This document shows, piece after piece, positions 8,275-17,890 of a DNA stretch of 64,000 nucleotides. Source of the stretch: Conexibacter sp. S30A1. GTDB lineage: Bacteria; Actinomycetota; Thermoleophilia; Solirubrobacterales; Solirubrobacteraceae. The stretch spans positions 2,790,001 through 2,854,000 of the forward strand of contig NZ_CP097127.1 in NCBI RefSeq assembly GCF_023330665.1, given 5' to 3'. The notes under the pieces are model-generated. The model ran no database searches. It was not told the origin of the DNA and saw nothing but the letters and a program-made list of their open reading frames with translations. How positions within the stretch are numbered: the stretch's first letter is position 1; each line of letters begins with the position of its first letter. The translations under genes and the position numbers were made by a program.

Positions 8275-8987
8275 ACGTAACCCGCGGTGCGCTTGCGGCG
8301 CTCGCTGTGCTGATGGTTGCCGCCGGGTGGGCACGGGCGGCCGAGGGTCGTGGCCCGGCGCAGGCGCGAGAGCGGCTCGTGCCCCTGTCCGGCAGGAGCT
8401 TTGCGATCGACTGGGAGAAGGTCCGCCTCCCGGGCGCCGACATAATCCCGCCGGGCGCGAGCGCGCGCTGCGCGATGAAGCCCTCCGAGGAGAACAAGCT
8501 GCGGGGTGTGGCGGTGTACTACTTCTCAGCCGGCCGGCAGGACTTCGCGGTGCTGCCGGCCAGATGCGCCGCTCTCAACCAGAGCCAGGAAAACTTCTTC
8601 CTCTATGCGCTGGGGCGCCATCGCAGGCCGAGGCTCCGGGAGGTCATCTACCAGTCAGAGGGAGCGGCCACTGGGTTACTGACGCGCTCGGTTACCACCG
8701 CGGCCGTGGCGGCCACCCGCCCTCACAGCTGGTCTGGGTGGTTTGAGTGGGCCAGCCCTACTCTCGTCGGCGCGTCGAAGGTGCCGGCTGGCACCAGGGG
8801 CGTCGAGCTCACCGGCTCGCAGCTGATCATCCGTGGGCTGGTGATTCCGGTCGGTGGTCACCTGCCCGACCCCGCCTACAGCTTCCGGGGCCTGGAGCTC
8901 GGCGCCTACATCTTCACCTGGCGTGACGGCCTGTTTCGCTACGTGCGCGCAACCGCGGGCGCGCCCCCGGCGCGCCCGGCGCGTTAA
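8265..8987 (+). CDS. Exported protein of unknown function, partner of the preceding gene
   Basis: 240 residues from GTG 8265, with AAGGTGATG about 10 nt upstream. Signal peptide RGALAALAVLMVAAGWARA, then a domain with SFAIDWEKVRLPGADIIPPG, VAVYYFSAGRQDFAVLPARC, HSWSGWFEWASPTL and RGLELGAYIFTWRDGLFRYV. Two cysteines in the exported part (the ARCAM and PARCAAL segments) could form a disulfide. No family recognised. Its TAA stop shares four bases with the stop of the opposing methyltransferase gene, so the two transcripts end on top of each other. Confidence 0.62.
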   Translation: MRLNVTRGALAALAVLMVAAGWARAAEGRGPAQARERLVPLSGRSFAIDWEKVRLPGADIIPPGASARCAMKPSEENKLRGVAVYYFSAGRQDFAVLPARCAALNQSQENFFLYALGRHRRPRLREVIYQSEGAATGLLTRSVTTAAVAATRPHSWSGWFEWASPTLVGASKVPAGTRGVELTGSQLIIRGLVIPVGGHLPDPAYSFRGLELGAYIFTWRDGLFRYVRATAGAPPARPAR

Positions 8988-10426
8988 TCCCCGAGCTCGA
9001 TGCGACGGCGGTCGACGAACTCCTTGAGCTCGTCGCGGACCGCGTCATCCAGTGGCGGCGGCTCGTAGGCCGCCAGCTTCTCGGGCCAGATCTCGGCGGC
9101 GCGGGCGGTCGCGTCCTTGCTGCCGCGACGACTCCAGCGGTCGAAGTTGTCGGTGCTGGACAAGAGCGGCCGGTAGAAGCAGTCGCGGAAGCGCTCGAGC
9201 GTGTGGGCGGCGCCGAGGAAGTGCCCGCCGGGCCCAACCTCGGTGTGCGCGTCGAAGGCGAGCGCCGCATCGTCAAAGACCACCGGGGTGAACTCGTGCC
9301 TCAGCTCGCGCAACAGCTCGATGTCGACGATGAACTTCTCATAGCAGGAGACCAGGCCGCCCTCGAGCCAGCCGGCCGAGTGCATCACGAAGTTCGCGCC
9401 CGCAAGGAACGTCGGCAGCATAGTCATCAGCGACTCGTACGCCGCCTGGGCATCGACCACGGTCGAGGAGTTCAGAGCGCCGCCACCGCGCCAGGGCAGG
9501 TTGAAGTGCCGGGCGATCTGGCCTGTGCAGAGCACACCGATACCCGACTCGGGCGTACCGAACGACGGTGAGCCCGACTGCATGTCGGTGTTTGACAGAA
9601 ACGAGCCGAAGACCACCGGCGCGCCCGGCCGGATCGTCTGCGCCAGCGCGATCCCGGCAAGCGCCTCGGCCATCTGCTGGGTGAGCGTGGCGGGCAGCGA
9701 CACCGGTGACATCGCCCCCATCAAGAGAAACGGGGTGATCACCACGGCCTGGCCGGCCTTGACGTACTCGACCATCGCCGAGAGCATGCGGTCGTCGTAG
9801 CGCAGCGGCGAGTTGACGTTGATCAGGCTGATCGACACCGGCGCGCGCTCGATCGCCTCGCGCCCGCCGAACAGGATCTCGCCCATCCGGATCGTGTCGG
9901 CGGCGTTCGGACCGCTGGTGACCGAGCCCATGTACGGCTTGTCGGTCAGGGTCTGCAGCGCATAGACCATGTCCAGGTGGCGTGAGTCAAGCGGGCGGTC
10001 CTCCGGCTCGCAGATCGTGCCGCCCGGCGAGTCGAGCTCGTCGAAGATCTGGCTCAGCTTGGTGAGGTTCTCAAAGTCGGCCATCTTGGCGTCGCGGCGC
10101 ACCTCGCCCTCGCGCACGAACGGGCAGCCGTAGACGGGCGCAAAGGCCATGTTGTCGCCGCCGATGGTGAGCGAATGGGCGGGGTTGCGGGCCTGCAGCT
10201 CGAACTGGGAGGGGGCCTTGGCGACCTGCTCGAGGATGAACTCGGGGTCGAAGCGGACACGGTTCTCGTCCTCGACGATCTGGCCGGCTGAGCGCAGGAC
10301 CTCGACCGCCTCCGGCAGCAGGAACTCGATTCCGATCTCGGAGACGATCCGGCGCCAGCCGCGGTCAAGCACGGCCATCGCCTCCTCGCTCAGGATCTCG
10401 TAACGGGGCATTGAGTTGACGAACAT
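8984..10426 (-). CDS. MttB-family corrinoid methyltransferase (non-pyrrolysine)
   Basis: 480 residues, close to trimethylamine methyltransferase MttB (about 500), with no in-frame TAG, so it belongs to the pyrrolysine-free branch that includes glycine betaine methyltransferase MtgB. Typical segments are MPRYEILSEEAMAVLDRG at the start, GGDNMAFAPVYGCPFV, YALQTLTDKPYMGSVTSGPN, VSISLINVNSPLRYD, LLMGAMSPVSLPATLTQQ and GAPVVFGSFLSNTDMQSG. It would move a methyl group from a quaternary amine or similar substrate to the corrinoid protein encoded at 11296. ATG 10411 is an alternative start. It is divergent from the IclR gene with only 24 bp between start codons, so one short region controls both. Confidence 0.85.
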   Translation of the reverse strand: MFVNSMPRYEILSEEAMAVLDRGWRRIVSEIGIEFLLPEAVEVLRSAGQIVEDENRVRFDPEFILEQVAKAPSQFELQARNPAHSLTIGGDNMAFAPVYGCPFVREGEVRRDAKMADFENLTKLSQIFDELDSPGGTICEPEDRPLDSRHLDMVYALQTLTDKPYMGSVTSGPNAADTIRMGEILFGGREAIERAPVSISLINVNSPLRYDDRMLSAMVEYVKAGQAVVITPFLLMGAMSPVSLPATLTQQMAEALAGIALAQTIRPGAPVVFGSFLSNTDMQSGSPSFGTPESGIGVLCTGQIARHFNLPWRGGGALNSSTVVDAQAAYESLMTMLPTFLAGANFVMHSAGWLEGGLVSCYEKFIVDIELLRELRHEFTPVVFDDAALAFDAHTEVGPGGHFLGAAHTLERFRDCFYRPLLSSTDNFDRWSRRGSKDATARAAEIWPEKLAAYEPPPLDDAVRDELKEFVDRRRIELGD

Positions 10427-10450
10427 GATTGGTGTCGTATCCTACACGCC

Positions 10451-11299
10451 ATGGAACTGGAGTTTCAAGTCGGGTCCGCGGTGGCGGTCGAGGCGCCGGA
10501 CGAGATGGCGCCGGCAGGTGTCGAGACCCCGTCGGCGGGCACGACCGCGATCGATCGCGGCGCCGACCTGCTGGTGCGCGTGCTGGAGTCCGAGCAGCCG
10601 GTCGCGGTGAGCGACCTGGCGAGTGCCGCCGGCCTGCCCAAGAGCACCGCCTCCAGGCTGCTCTCGGCGCTCGAGCGCCGCGGCCTTGTCACCCAGGACG
10701 GCGAGCGCGGGCGCCTGCGCCCCGGACCCGCGATCCTGCGCGTCGCCGAGCGCGGCATGCTCGAGCGAAACCTGGTGGAGATCGCCCGCCCGGTGCTGGC
10801 GGCGCTCTCCGAGCACACCGGCGAGACGATCAACCTCGGCGTTCCCGGCGCCGGCGGCGTCGAGCACCTGCTGCAGGCCGACGGCCGCCACTTCCTGGGC
10901 AGCGGCCAGTGGGTCGGCCGCACGGTCGACTTTCACGCGAGCGCCAACGGCAAGGTGTTCCTCGCGTATGGGCGCGCGCTGGCGCCCGCTGGCGCAAGCG
11001 CGCTAACCGCCTACGCCCCCGCGACGATCACCGATCCCGCCGCGCTGCGGGCCGATATCGAGCGCGTGCGCCGCACCGGCTACGCGGTCGCCGTGGACGA
11101 GCTGGAGGTTGGCCTGGCAGCGGTGGCCGCGCCCGTGCGCGGGGTCAGCGGCGAGGTGGTGGCGGCGCTCAGCGTAACCGGACCGACCGTGCGCATGACG
11201 CCGGCACGGATCGGCGAGCTGGCGGCTGTGTTGGTCAAGGAGTCGGGCCGTCTCAGCGCCCGGCTTGGATACATCGAAGGAGGAGCAAGCGCGGCATGA
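10451..11299 (+). CDS. IclR-family transcriptional regulator
   Basis: 282 residues. N-terminal winged helix-turn-helix about 37-95: IDRGADLLVRVLESEQPVAV, SDLASAAGLPKSTASRLLSA, LERRGLVTQDGERGRLRPG. Ligand-binding domain about 110-275 with ARPVLAALSEHTGETINLGV, GRTVDFHASANGKVFLAYG, GYAVAVDELEVGLAAVAAPV and GEVVAALSVTGPTVRMTP. An internal ATG at 10505 could also serve as start. It heads the corrinoid operon (ATGA overlap with the next gene) and faces the mttB-type gene, so it is the obvious local regulator, responding to a pathway substrate. Confidence 0.9.
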   Translation: MELEFQVGSAVAVEAPDEMAPAGVETPSAGTTAIDRGADLLVRVLESEQPVAVSDLASAAGLPKSTASRLLSALERRGLVTQDGERGRLRPGPAILRVAERGMLERNLVEIARPVLAALSEHTGETINLGVPGAGGVEHLLQADGRHFLGSGQWVGRTVDFHASANGKVFLAYGRALAPAGASALTAYAPATITDPAALRADIERVRRTGYAVAVDELEVGLAAVAAPVRGVSGEVVAALSVTGPTVRMTPARIGELAAVLVKESGRLSARLGYIEGGASAA

Positions 11300-11961
11300 C
11301 CGACGAAGAGATTCTGCAACTGCTGTATGAGGAGACGCTCACCGGCAACGCGCCGGCTGTGGCGGGCGGTGTCAACGACGGGCTCGCCCAGGGTATGCCC
11401 CCCGAGTCGATGCTCTTTGACGCGCTGATCCCGTCGCTTGAAGAGGTCGGCGCGCGGTTTGAGCGCGGCGACTACTTCGTGCCCGAGATGCTGATCGCCG
11501 CCCGTGCGATGCAGGGCGCCCTTGACATCCTGCGCCCGCTGCTGGCCGACAACGAGTCGGCCCAGATCGGGACCTTCCTGATGGGCACGGTCAAGGGTGA
11601 CGTGCACGACATCGGCAAGAACCTCTGCAACATCATGCTCGAGGGCGCCGGCTTCAACGTGATTGACCTGGGTGTCAACGTGCCGCCGGAGAAGTTCATC
11701 GAGCAGATCGAGGAGCACCAGCCCGATGTGGTCGGCTTCTCGGCGTTTTTGACGACGACGATGCCGATGTTCAAGGCCAACATCAACGCGCTTGAGAAGG
11801 CGGGCCTGCGCGACCGTGTGATCGTGATGGTCGGCGGCGCCCCGGTCACCCAGGAGTACGCCGACGCGGTCGGCGCCGACGGCTACGCGGCCGACGCGTC
11901 GACGGCGGTGCGCAAGGCCAAAGAGCTGATCGAGCTCCGGCGCGAGAAGGTGCTGGTCTAG
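11296..11961 (+). CDS. Corrinoid (B12-binding) methyltransferase protein
   Basis: 221 residues. Residues 1-85 form the helical cap (EEILQLLYEETLTGNAPAVA, EEVGARFERGDYFVPEMLIA), followed by a Rossmann-like B12 domain with the lower-axial-ligand motif GDVHDIGKNL (D-x-H-x-x-G, His near residue 107), then VIDLGVNVPPEKF, VGFSAFLTTTMPMF and VMVGGAPVTQEYADAVGADG. This is the MtbC/MttC/MtgC class that shuttles a methyl group on Co. Its ATG overlaps the IclR stop (ATGA) and the next gene follows without a gap. Confidence 0.93.
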   Translation: MTDEEILQLLYEETLTGNAPAVAGGVNDGLAQGMPPESMLFDALIPSLEEVGARFERGDYFVPEMLIAARAMQGALDILRPLLADNESAQIGTFLMGTVKGDVHDIGKNLCNIMLEGAGFNVIDLGVNVPPEKFIEQIEEHQPDVVGFSAFLTTTMPMFKANINALEKAGLRDRVIVMVGGAPVTQEYADAVGADGYAADASTAVRKAKELIELRREKVLV

Positions 11962-12828
11962 ATGGACACGGTTCTGCGCTCGCGCACAAAGACGGTTGTG
12001 ATCGGCTCGGACAAGCCGTTCTGCATCATCGGTGAGCGGATCAACCCGACCGGCCGCAAGGTCTTCGCCCAACAGCTGCGCGACGGCGATCTGTCGACTG
12101 CGGCGGCCGACGCCCAGGCTCAGGTCGCCGCCGGTGCCGACATGCTCGACGTCAACGCCGGCATCCCGCTGGTCGACGAGGCCGAGCTGCTGGTCAAGCT
12201 GATTGGCCTGGTGCAGGACACGGTCGACGCGCCGATCTGCATCGACTCCTCGGTGGTGGAGGCGCTGGATGCCGGGCTCTCGGCCTACGAGGGCCGGGCA
12301 CTGGTCAACTCTGTCACCGCCGAGGACGATCGCCTCGAGGCGGTGCTGCCGCTGGTGGCAGCGCACGGCGCCGCCGTGATCGGCCTGACCAACGACGAGA
12401 CCGGCATCCCGCACACGGCCGAGGAGCGCCTGCGCCACGCGCGCAAGATCGTCTCGGCCGCCGCCGATTACGGGATCGAGGCCTGCGACGTGGTGATCGA
12501 CCCGCTGGCGATGCCGGTGGGCGCCGACACCGAGGCGGTCGCCAACACCCTTCAGGCGATGCGGATGATCCGCGACGAGCTCGGTGTGAACATGTGCGTC
12601 GGCGCCTCAAACGTCTCCTTCGGGTTGCCGGACCGCCTGACCCTGAACGCCGCGTTTTTGCCGATGGCGATGGCCGCCGGCCTGACTTCGGCGATCATGT
12701 CCACCGCCGATGTGGTGGTGCGCAGCACGCGCGCCGCCGACCTGCTGCTCGGGCACGACGAGTGGGGAGCGAGCTGGATCGCCGCACACCGCGCGCGCCA
12801 GGCTGCGGTGGAGGCGACCGCTTCGTGA
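11962..12828 (+). CDS. Methyltetrahydrofolate:corrinoid methyltransferase (pterin-binding)
   Basis: 288 residues forming one pterin-binding TIM barrel of the dihydropteroate-synthase fold: FCIIGERINPTGRKVFAQQL, AAGADMLDVNAGIPLVDEAE, DAPICIDSSVVEALDAGL, ALVNSVTAEDDRLE, CDVVIDPLAMPVGADTEAV, VGASNVSFGLPDRLTLN. Same class as AcsE and MtgA, which transfer methyl between corrinoid and THF. Here it would pass the methyl from the corrinoid protein to THF, feeding the MetF encoded nearby. Its first base follows directly after the corrinoid gene's stop. Confidence 0.9.
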   Translation: MDTVLRSRTKTVVIGSDKPFCIIGERINPTGRKVFAQQLRDGDLSTAAADAQAQVAAGADMLDVNAGIPLVDEAELLVKLIGLVQDTVDAPICIDSSVVEALDAGLSAYEGRALVNSVTAEDDRLEAVLPLVAAHGAAVIGLTNDETGIPHTAEERLRHARKIVSAAADYGIEACDVVIDPLAMPVGADTEAVANTLQAMRMIRDELGVNMCVGASNVSFGLPDRLTLNAAFLPMAMAAGLTSAIMSTADVVVRSTRAADLLLGHDEWGASWIAAHRARQAAVEATAS

Positions 12829-14738
12829 GCGCCTCCGCGCAGCGGGCAGCACGGCTGCGGCGGGCGGCACGCGGGGATCAGGAGGACGCGGGCGAGCCCG
12901 ACGACGGCGCCGGGCGCGTACGCCTGCGCTTCCAGCCCGAGGGCGCCGAGGTGCGCGTGCCGAGCGGCACGCCGGTCTTTGACGCCGCCACCTGGAACGG
13001 GATCGCGATCGACTCCACCTGCGGCGGCTACGGCACCTGCAAGAAGTGCAAGGTGCGCGTGGTCTCCGGCGAGCTGCCCGTGGGGCCGATCGACCCGCGC
13101 GCGTTCAGTCCCGCGGAGCTGGCCGACGGCTGGCGCCTGGCCTGCCGGGCGATCGCCCGGGAGGACCTGGTTGTGGAGGTGCCGCCGCTGCAGACCCGCC
13201 CCAAGGCCGCCCTGGCCGGGGTCGGTCGCCATGTCATCCTGCGCCCGTCGGTGCAGAAGCGCCACCTGGTGATGGACGAGCCGACGCTCGAGGATCAGCG
13301 CTCGGACCTGCAGCGCGTGCTGGACGCGATCGAGGATCTGGAGCCGACCGCGTCAGTGGCGCTGCTGCGCTCCCTGGGGGGCACGCTGCGCTCCTCGGGC
13401 TACGACGTGACGGCCGTGGTCGTGGATGAGGAGCTGATCGCCGTCGAGCCCGGCGACACCACCGCACGCCGCTTCGCGATCGCCTTTGACCTCGGCACCA
13501 CGACGGTGGTGGCGACGCTGCTCGACCTCGACTCCGGCCAGCCGCTGGCGGTGCGCTCGATGCTCAACCGCCAGCAGCCGTTCGGCGCCGACGTGATCAC
13601 GCGCGTGTCGGCGACGATGATGGAGCCGGAGGCCCTGGGCCGGTTGCAGGAGCTGGCCCACGCCTCCTTTGCCGAGCTCACCGCCGAGGTCTTGGCCGAG
13701 GCCGACGTGGAGCCGCACGAGGTCTACGAGATCACGGTCTGCGGCAACCAGACGATGATGCAGCTGGCGCTCGGCATCGACCCGGAGCCGCTGTCGATGG
13801 CACCGTTCGTGGTCGCCACAAACAGCTTCCCGTCCACCCGCGCCGCGGACTTCGGGGTGGCGATCCACCCGCTCGCGCACGCCTACGTCTTCCCGTCGCT
13901 GGGCGCCTACGTCGGCGGTGACATCGTCGCCGGCCTGCTTGCGACCGGCATGACACGCGACCAGCGCCTGCGGCTGTTCATCGACGTCGGCACCAACTCG
14001 GAGATCGCGCTGGGCTCAAACGAGCGCGTGCTGGCGACCGCCGCGCCCGCCGGGCCGGCCTTTGAGGCGGCGCAGATCCGCTGCGGCATGCGCGCGGCGG
14101 AGGGCGCGATCGAGGGCGTCAAGATCAAGGACGACGCGCTCACGCTGCAGGTGATCGGCGACGTCGAGCCGGTTGGGCTGTGCGGGTCGGGCGTGGTGGA
14201 CGTGGTCGCCGAGCTCGTGCACAACGGGCTGCTTGACCATTCGGGACGGTTCGCCGAGGCCGAGGCGGTGGCTGCCTCGGGCCGGCCGCAGCTGGCGCAG
14301 CGCTTTGCGATGATCGGCAAGGAGCGCGTCTTCATCCTGCACCCGCGCGGCGACGGCCCCGAGGACTCGGTCTTCATCTCCCAGCGCGACGTGCGCGAGC
14401 TGCAGTTCGCCAAGGCCTCGATCGCGACCGGCTGGCAGCTCCTTCTGCGCGACCTCGGCGTCGAGGCCACAGATATTCAGCAGGTGCTCCTGGCGGGCAG
14501 CTTCGGCGCCTACCTGACGCCGCTATCAGCGGTGCGGATCGGCCTGGTGCCCAAGCTCGCGCTGCCACGGATCATCTCGGCCGGGAACGTCGCCGGGGAG
14601 GGCGCGAAGATCGCCGCGCTCTCGGCCCGTGAGCGCGCCGAGGCGGACGCGATCGTGCACGAGGTCAAGTACGTCGAGCTCTCCGGGCGCACGGACTTCA
14701 ACGACCTGTTCATCGACCAGCTGTCGTTCCCGGGGTGA
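12825..14738 (+). CDS. Ferredoxin-ASKHA corrinoid activation protein (RamA-like, DUF4445)
   Basis: 637 residues from GTG 12825, overlapping the previous stop as GTGA. A basic N-terminal tail is followed by a [2Fe-2S] ferredoxin domain (about 25-125) with CGGYGTCKKCKVRV supplying three cysteines and LACRAIA a fourth. A linker leads to the ASKHA ATPase-like part: FAIAFDLGTTTVVATLLDLD, VTVCGNQTMMQLALGIDPEP, LFIDVGTNSEIALGS, GLCGSGVVDVVAELV and QVLLAGSFGAYLTP. Such proteins use ATP and low-potential electrons to return accidentally oxidised Co(II) corrinoid to Co(I). It serves the corrinoid protein two genes upstream. Confidence 0.9.
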   Translation: MSASAQRAARLRRAARGDQEDAGEPDDGAGRVRLRFQPEGAEVRVPSGTPVFDAATWNGIAIDSTCGGYGTCKKCKVRVVSGELPVGPIDPRAFSPAELADGWRLACRAIAREDLVVEVPPLQTRPKAALAGVGRHVILRPSVQKRHLVMDEPTLEDQRSDLQRVLDAIEDLEPTASVALLRSLGGTLRSSGYDVTAVVVDEELIAVEPGDTTARRFAIAFDLGTTTVVATLLDLDSGQPLAVRSMLNRQQPFGADVITRVSATMMEPEALGRLQELAHASFAELTAEVLAEADVEPHEVYEITVCGNQTMMQLALGIDPEPLSMAPFVVATNSFPSTRAADFGVAIHPLAHAYVFPSLGAYVGGDIVAGLLATGMTRDQRLRLFIDVGTNSEIALGSNERVLATAAPAGPAFEAAQIRCGMRAAEGAIEGVKIKDDALTLQVIGDVEPVGLCGSGVVDVVAELVHNGLLDHSGRFAEAEAVAASGRPQLAQRFAMIGKERVFILHPRGDGPEDSVFISQRDVRELQFAKASIATGWQLLLRDLGVEATDIQQVLLAGSFGAYLTPLSAVRIGLVPKLALPRIISAGNVAGEGAKIAALSARERAEADAIVHEVKYVELSGRTDFNDLFIDQLSFPG

Positions 14739-15334
14739 GCCGGGTTGCGGTGATCGCCTGCGGCGCGCTGGCGCTCGACGTGCGCGCGATCAGCCGCGCG
14801 CGCGGCTGGGCGGTCGACCTCTACCCCGTCCCGGCGCCGCTGCACAACCGCCCGGCGCAGATCCCGGACGCCGTGCAGGCCGAGCTCGAGCGGCTCGAGG
14901 GCGAGTATGACCGCGTGCTCATCGCCTACGGCGACTGCGGTACCTACGGCGCGCTCGATCAGCTGCTCGAGCGCCACGAGGGGATCGAGCGCCTTCAGGG
15001 TGATAGCTGCTACGACGTGCTCGCGCGCGAGGAGGTGCGCGCGGCGCTCGAGGAGCAGCCCGGCACCTACCTGCTGACCGACTTTCTGGCCCGCACCTTC
15101 GAGCACACGGTCGTGCGTGAGCTGGGGCTTGACCGTCACCCCGAGCTGCTCGGCGACTACTTCGGCAACTACACGCGCGTGCTGTGGCTGGCGCAGCGCC
15201 GCACGCCCGCCAACCAGGCCGCGGCGGAGCGCGCCGCGGCGCGGATCGGCCTGCCGCTGGAGGTGCTCGAGGTGGGCAACGCCGGGCTTGAGCGTGCGCT
15301 CGAAACGGCGCTCGCCGGTGCGGTGAGGGCCTGA
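14735..15334 (+). CDS. DUF1638-domain protein
   Basis: 199 residues from GTG 14735, again with a 4-base stop/start overlap. Motifs VAVIACGALALDVRAI, LHNRPAQIPDAVQAELERLE, VLIAYGDCGTYGALDQLL, GDSCYDVLAREEV and GTYLLTDFLARTFE are those I associate with DUF1638. Cys residues in ACGAL, GDCGT and DSCYD together with conserved histidines would suit a metal or cofactor site. It is the last gene of the IclR-corrinoid operon; biochemical role unknown to me, but its place suggests service to corrinoid methyl transfer. Confidence 0.75.
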   Translation: MSRVAVIACGALALDVRAISRARGWAVDLYPVPAPLHNRPAQIPDAVQAELERLEGEYDRVLIAYGDCGTYGALDQLLERHEGIERLQGDSCYDVLAREEVRAALEEQPGTYLLTDFLARTFEHTVVRELGLDRHPELLGDYFGNYTRVLWLAQRRTPANQAAAERAAARIGLPLEVLEVGNAGLERALETALAGAVRA

Positions 15335-15498
15335 GCGCCGATCCCGGTTATTGATCGCTAACCCTTATGGCTTACGAGCAATATCCGTATTGGACATATC
15401 AATCGCTGTGACCGATGATCCATCCGTGAACTCTTCGACGCCGCCGCGGGACGCGCCCGGGCGGCGGGCGAGCCAGAGCTTCATCTCTCTCCTCTCTG
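15335..15498. other. Spacer between convergent operons
   Basis: Non-coding. It is notably AT-richer than its surroundings around 15345-15425. Nothing gene-like was found before the hairpin at 15499. Confidence 0.35.
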
Positions 15499-15533
15499 GC
15501 CGGGGCCGGCGCCCGAAGGGCGCCGGCCCCGGC
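15499..15533. terminator. Bidirectional hairpin terminator between convergent operons
   Basis: A perfect 16-bp stem (left arm 15499-15514, right arm 15518-15533) closed by a GAA loop, all G/C. The arms sit in a further weak CTCTC/GAGAG pairing. No long T-run follows on either side. Placement between the DUF1638 stop and the stop of the ligM-like gene supports termination in both directions. Confidence 0.7.
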
Positions 15534-15553
15534 GGCTCAGGGAGAGCGCCCGC

Positions 15554-16978
<1,425 letters not shown>

Positions 16979-16981
16979 TTA

Positions 16982-17010
16982 TTGCATGCAGCTAGCGCCA
17001 TTGTATGCAA
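16982..17010. promoter_or_regulatory. Paired TTGCATGCA boxes upstream of the ligM-like gene
   Basis: Boxes TTGCATGCAG (16982-16991) and TTGTATGCAA (17001-17010) with starts 19 bp apart, in the 73-bp gap between purU and the ligM-like start. The same box pair at the same spacing lies upstream of metF (19528-19556). Two turns of helix separation suggests a dimer-of-dimers operator for a common regulator. Confidence 0.6.
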
Positions 17011-17030
17011 GGCCAACGGCCCGCGGCGGC

Positions 17031-17888
17031 TCAGAAGACGATCGTGCGGTGGCCCTGCAACAGCACGCGGTCATCCAGATGCCAGTTGACCGCGCGGGCG
17101 AGCACCGTGCGCTCGACGTCCGCGCCGATCCGTTCGAGCTCACCGGGCCCCTCGCGGTGGGTGACGCGGATCACGTCCTGCTCGATGATCGGACCCTCGT
17201 CGAGGTCCTCGGTGGCGTAGTGCGCTGTGGCGCCGATCAGCTTCACGCCGCGGTGGTGGGCGCGCAGGTACGGGCCCGCGCCGGCGAACGCCGGCAGGAA
17301 CGAGTGATGGATGTTGATCACCGGGCAGCCGATCCGCCGCAAAAAGTCGTCGGAGAGCACCTGCATGTACCGGGCCAGCACGATCAGCTCGGCCTCGCCA
17401 CAGAGCAGGTCGATCTGCGCCCGCTCGGCGTCTGACTTGGTCTCCTTGTTCACCGGTATGTGGTGGTAGGGAACGCCGAAGCGGGCCACCTCGTCGCGCA
17501 GATCGGGGTGGTTTGAGACCACGGCGATCACGTCCATCCCGAGCTCGCCGCGACGCCAGCGCCACAGCAGGTCGAGCAGGCAGTGGTCGTAGCGCGAGAC
17601 GAACAGCGCCACCCGCTTGCGCCGGCGCGCGTCGACGAGGCGGTAGTCGAGCTCCAGCTTGGAGCCCAGCTCCGCCAGGCGCTGCTCGAGCTGCGCCAGC
17701 CGCTCGTCCGGGTTGGGAACGTAGAACTCCATACGCAGCGAGAAGCTGCCGCCGTAGGGGTCTGATGAGAACTGGTCGGAGGTGATGATGTTGGCGCCCA
17801 CATCCGCCAATGCGCCCGACAGCGAGGCGACGATCCCCTCGCGGTCGCGGCAGGAAACGAGCAGCCTGGCGACGTTCGATCGGCTCAT
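17031..17888 (-). CDS. purU: Formyltetrahydrofolate deformylase
   Basis: 285 residues, matching PurU (about 280). ACT domain about 1-85 (LVSCRDREGIVASLSGALAD), then the formyltransferase-like domain with VALFVSRYDHCLLDLLWRW, DVIAVVSNHPDLR and PYHHIPVNKETK. The catalytic trio is visible: N and H in VINIHHSFLPAF and D in YATEDLDEGPIIEQD. It hydrolyses 10-formyl-THF to formate and THF, freeing THF for further methyl acceptance. It lies 2 bp after the metF stop on the same strand, so they are co-transcribed. Confidence 0.93.
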   Translation of the reverse strand: MSRSNVARLLVSCRDREGIVASLSGALADVGANIITSDQFSSDPYGGSFSLRMEFYVPNPDERLAQLEQRLAELGSKLELDYRLVDARRRKRVALFVSRYDHCLLDLLWRWRRGELGMDVIAVVSNHPDLRDEVARFGVPYHHIPVNKETKSDAERAQIDLLCGEAELIVLARYMQVLSDDFLRRIGCPVINIHHSFLPAFAGAGPYLRAHHRGVKLIGATAHYATEDLDEGPIIEQDVIRVTHREGPGELERIGADVERTVLARAVNWHLDDRVLLQGHRTIVF

Positions 17889-17890
17889 CT

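Noticed and set aside
11080-12438. 452-codon minus-strand ORF across the corrinoid operon
   Set aside because: Antisense shadow rich in Arg, Asp, His and Val; the plus-strand genes show clear families.
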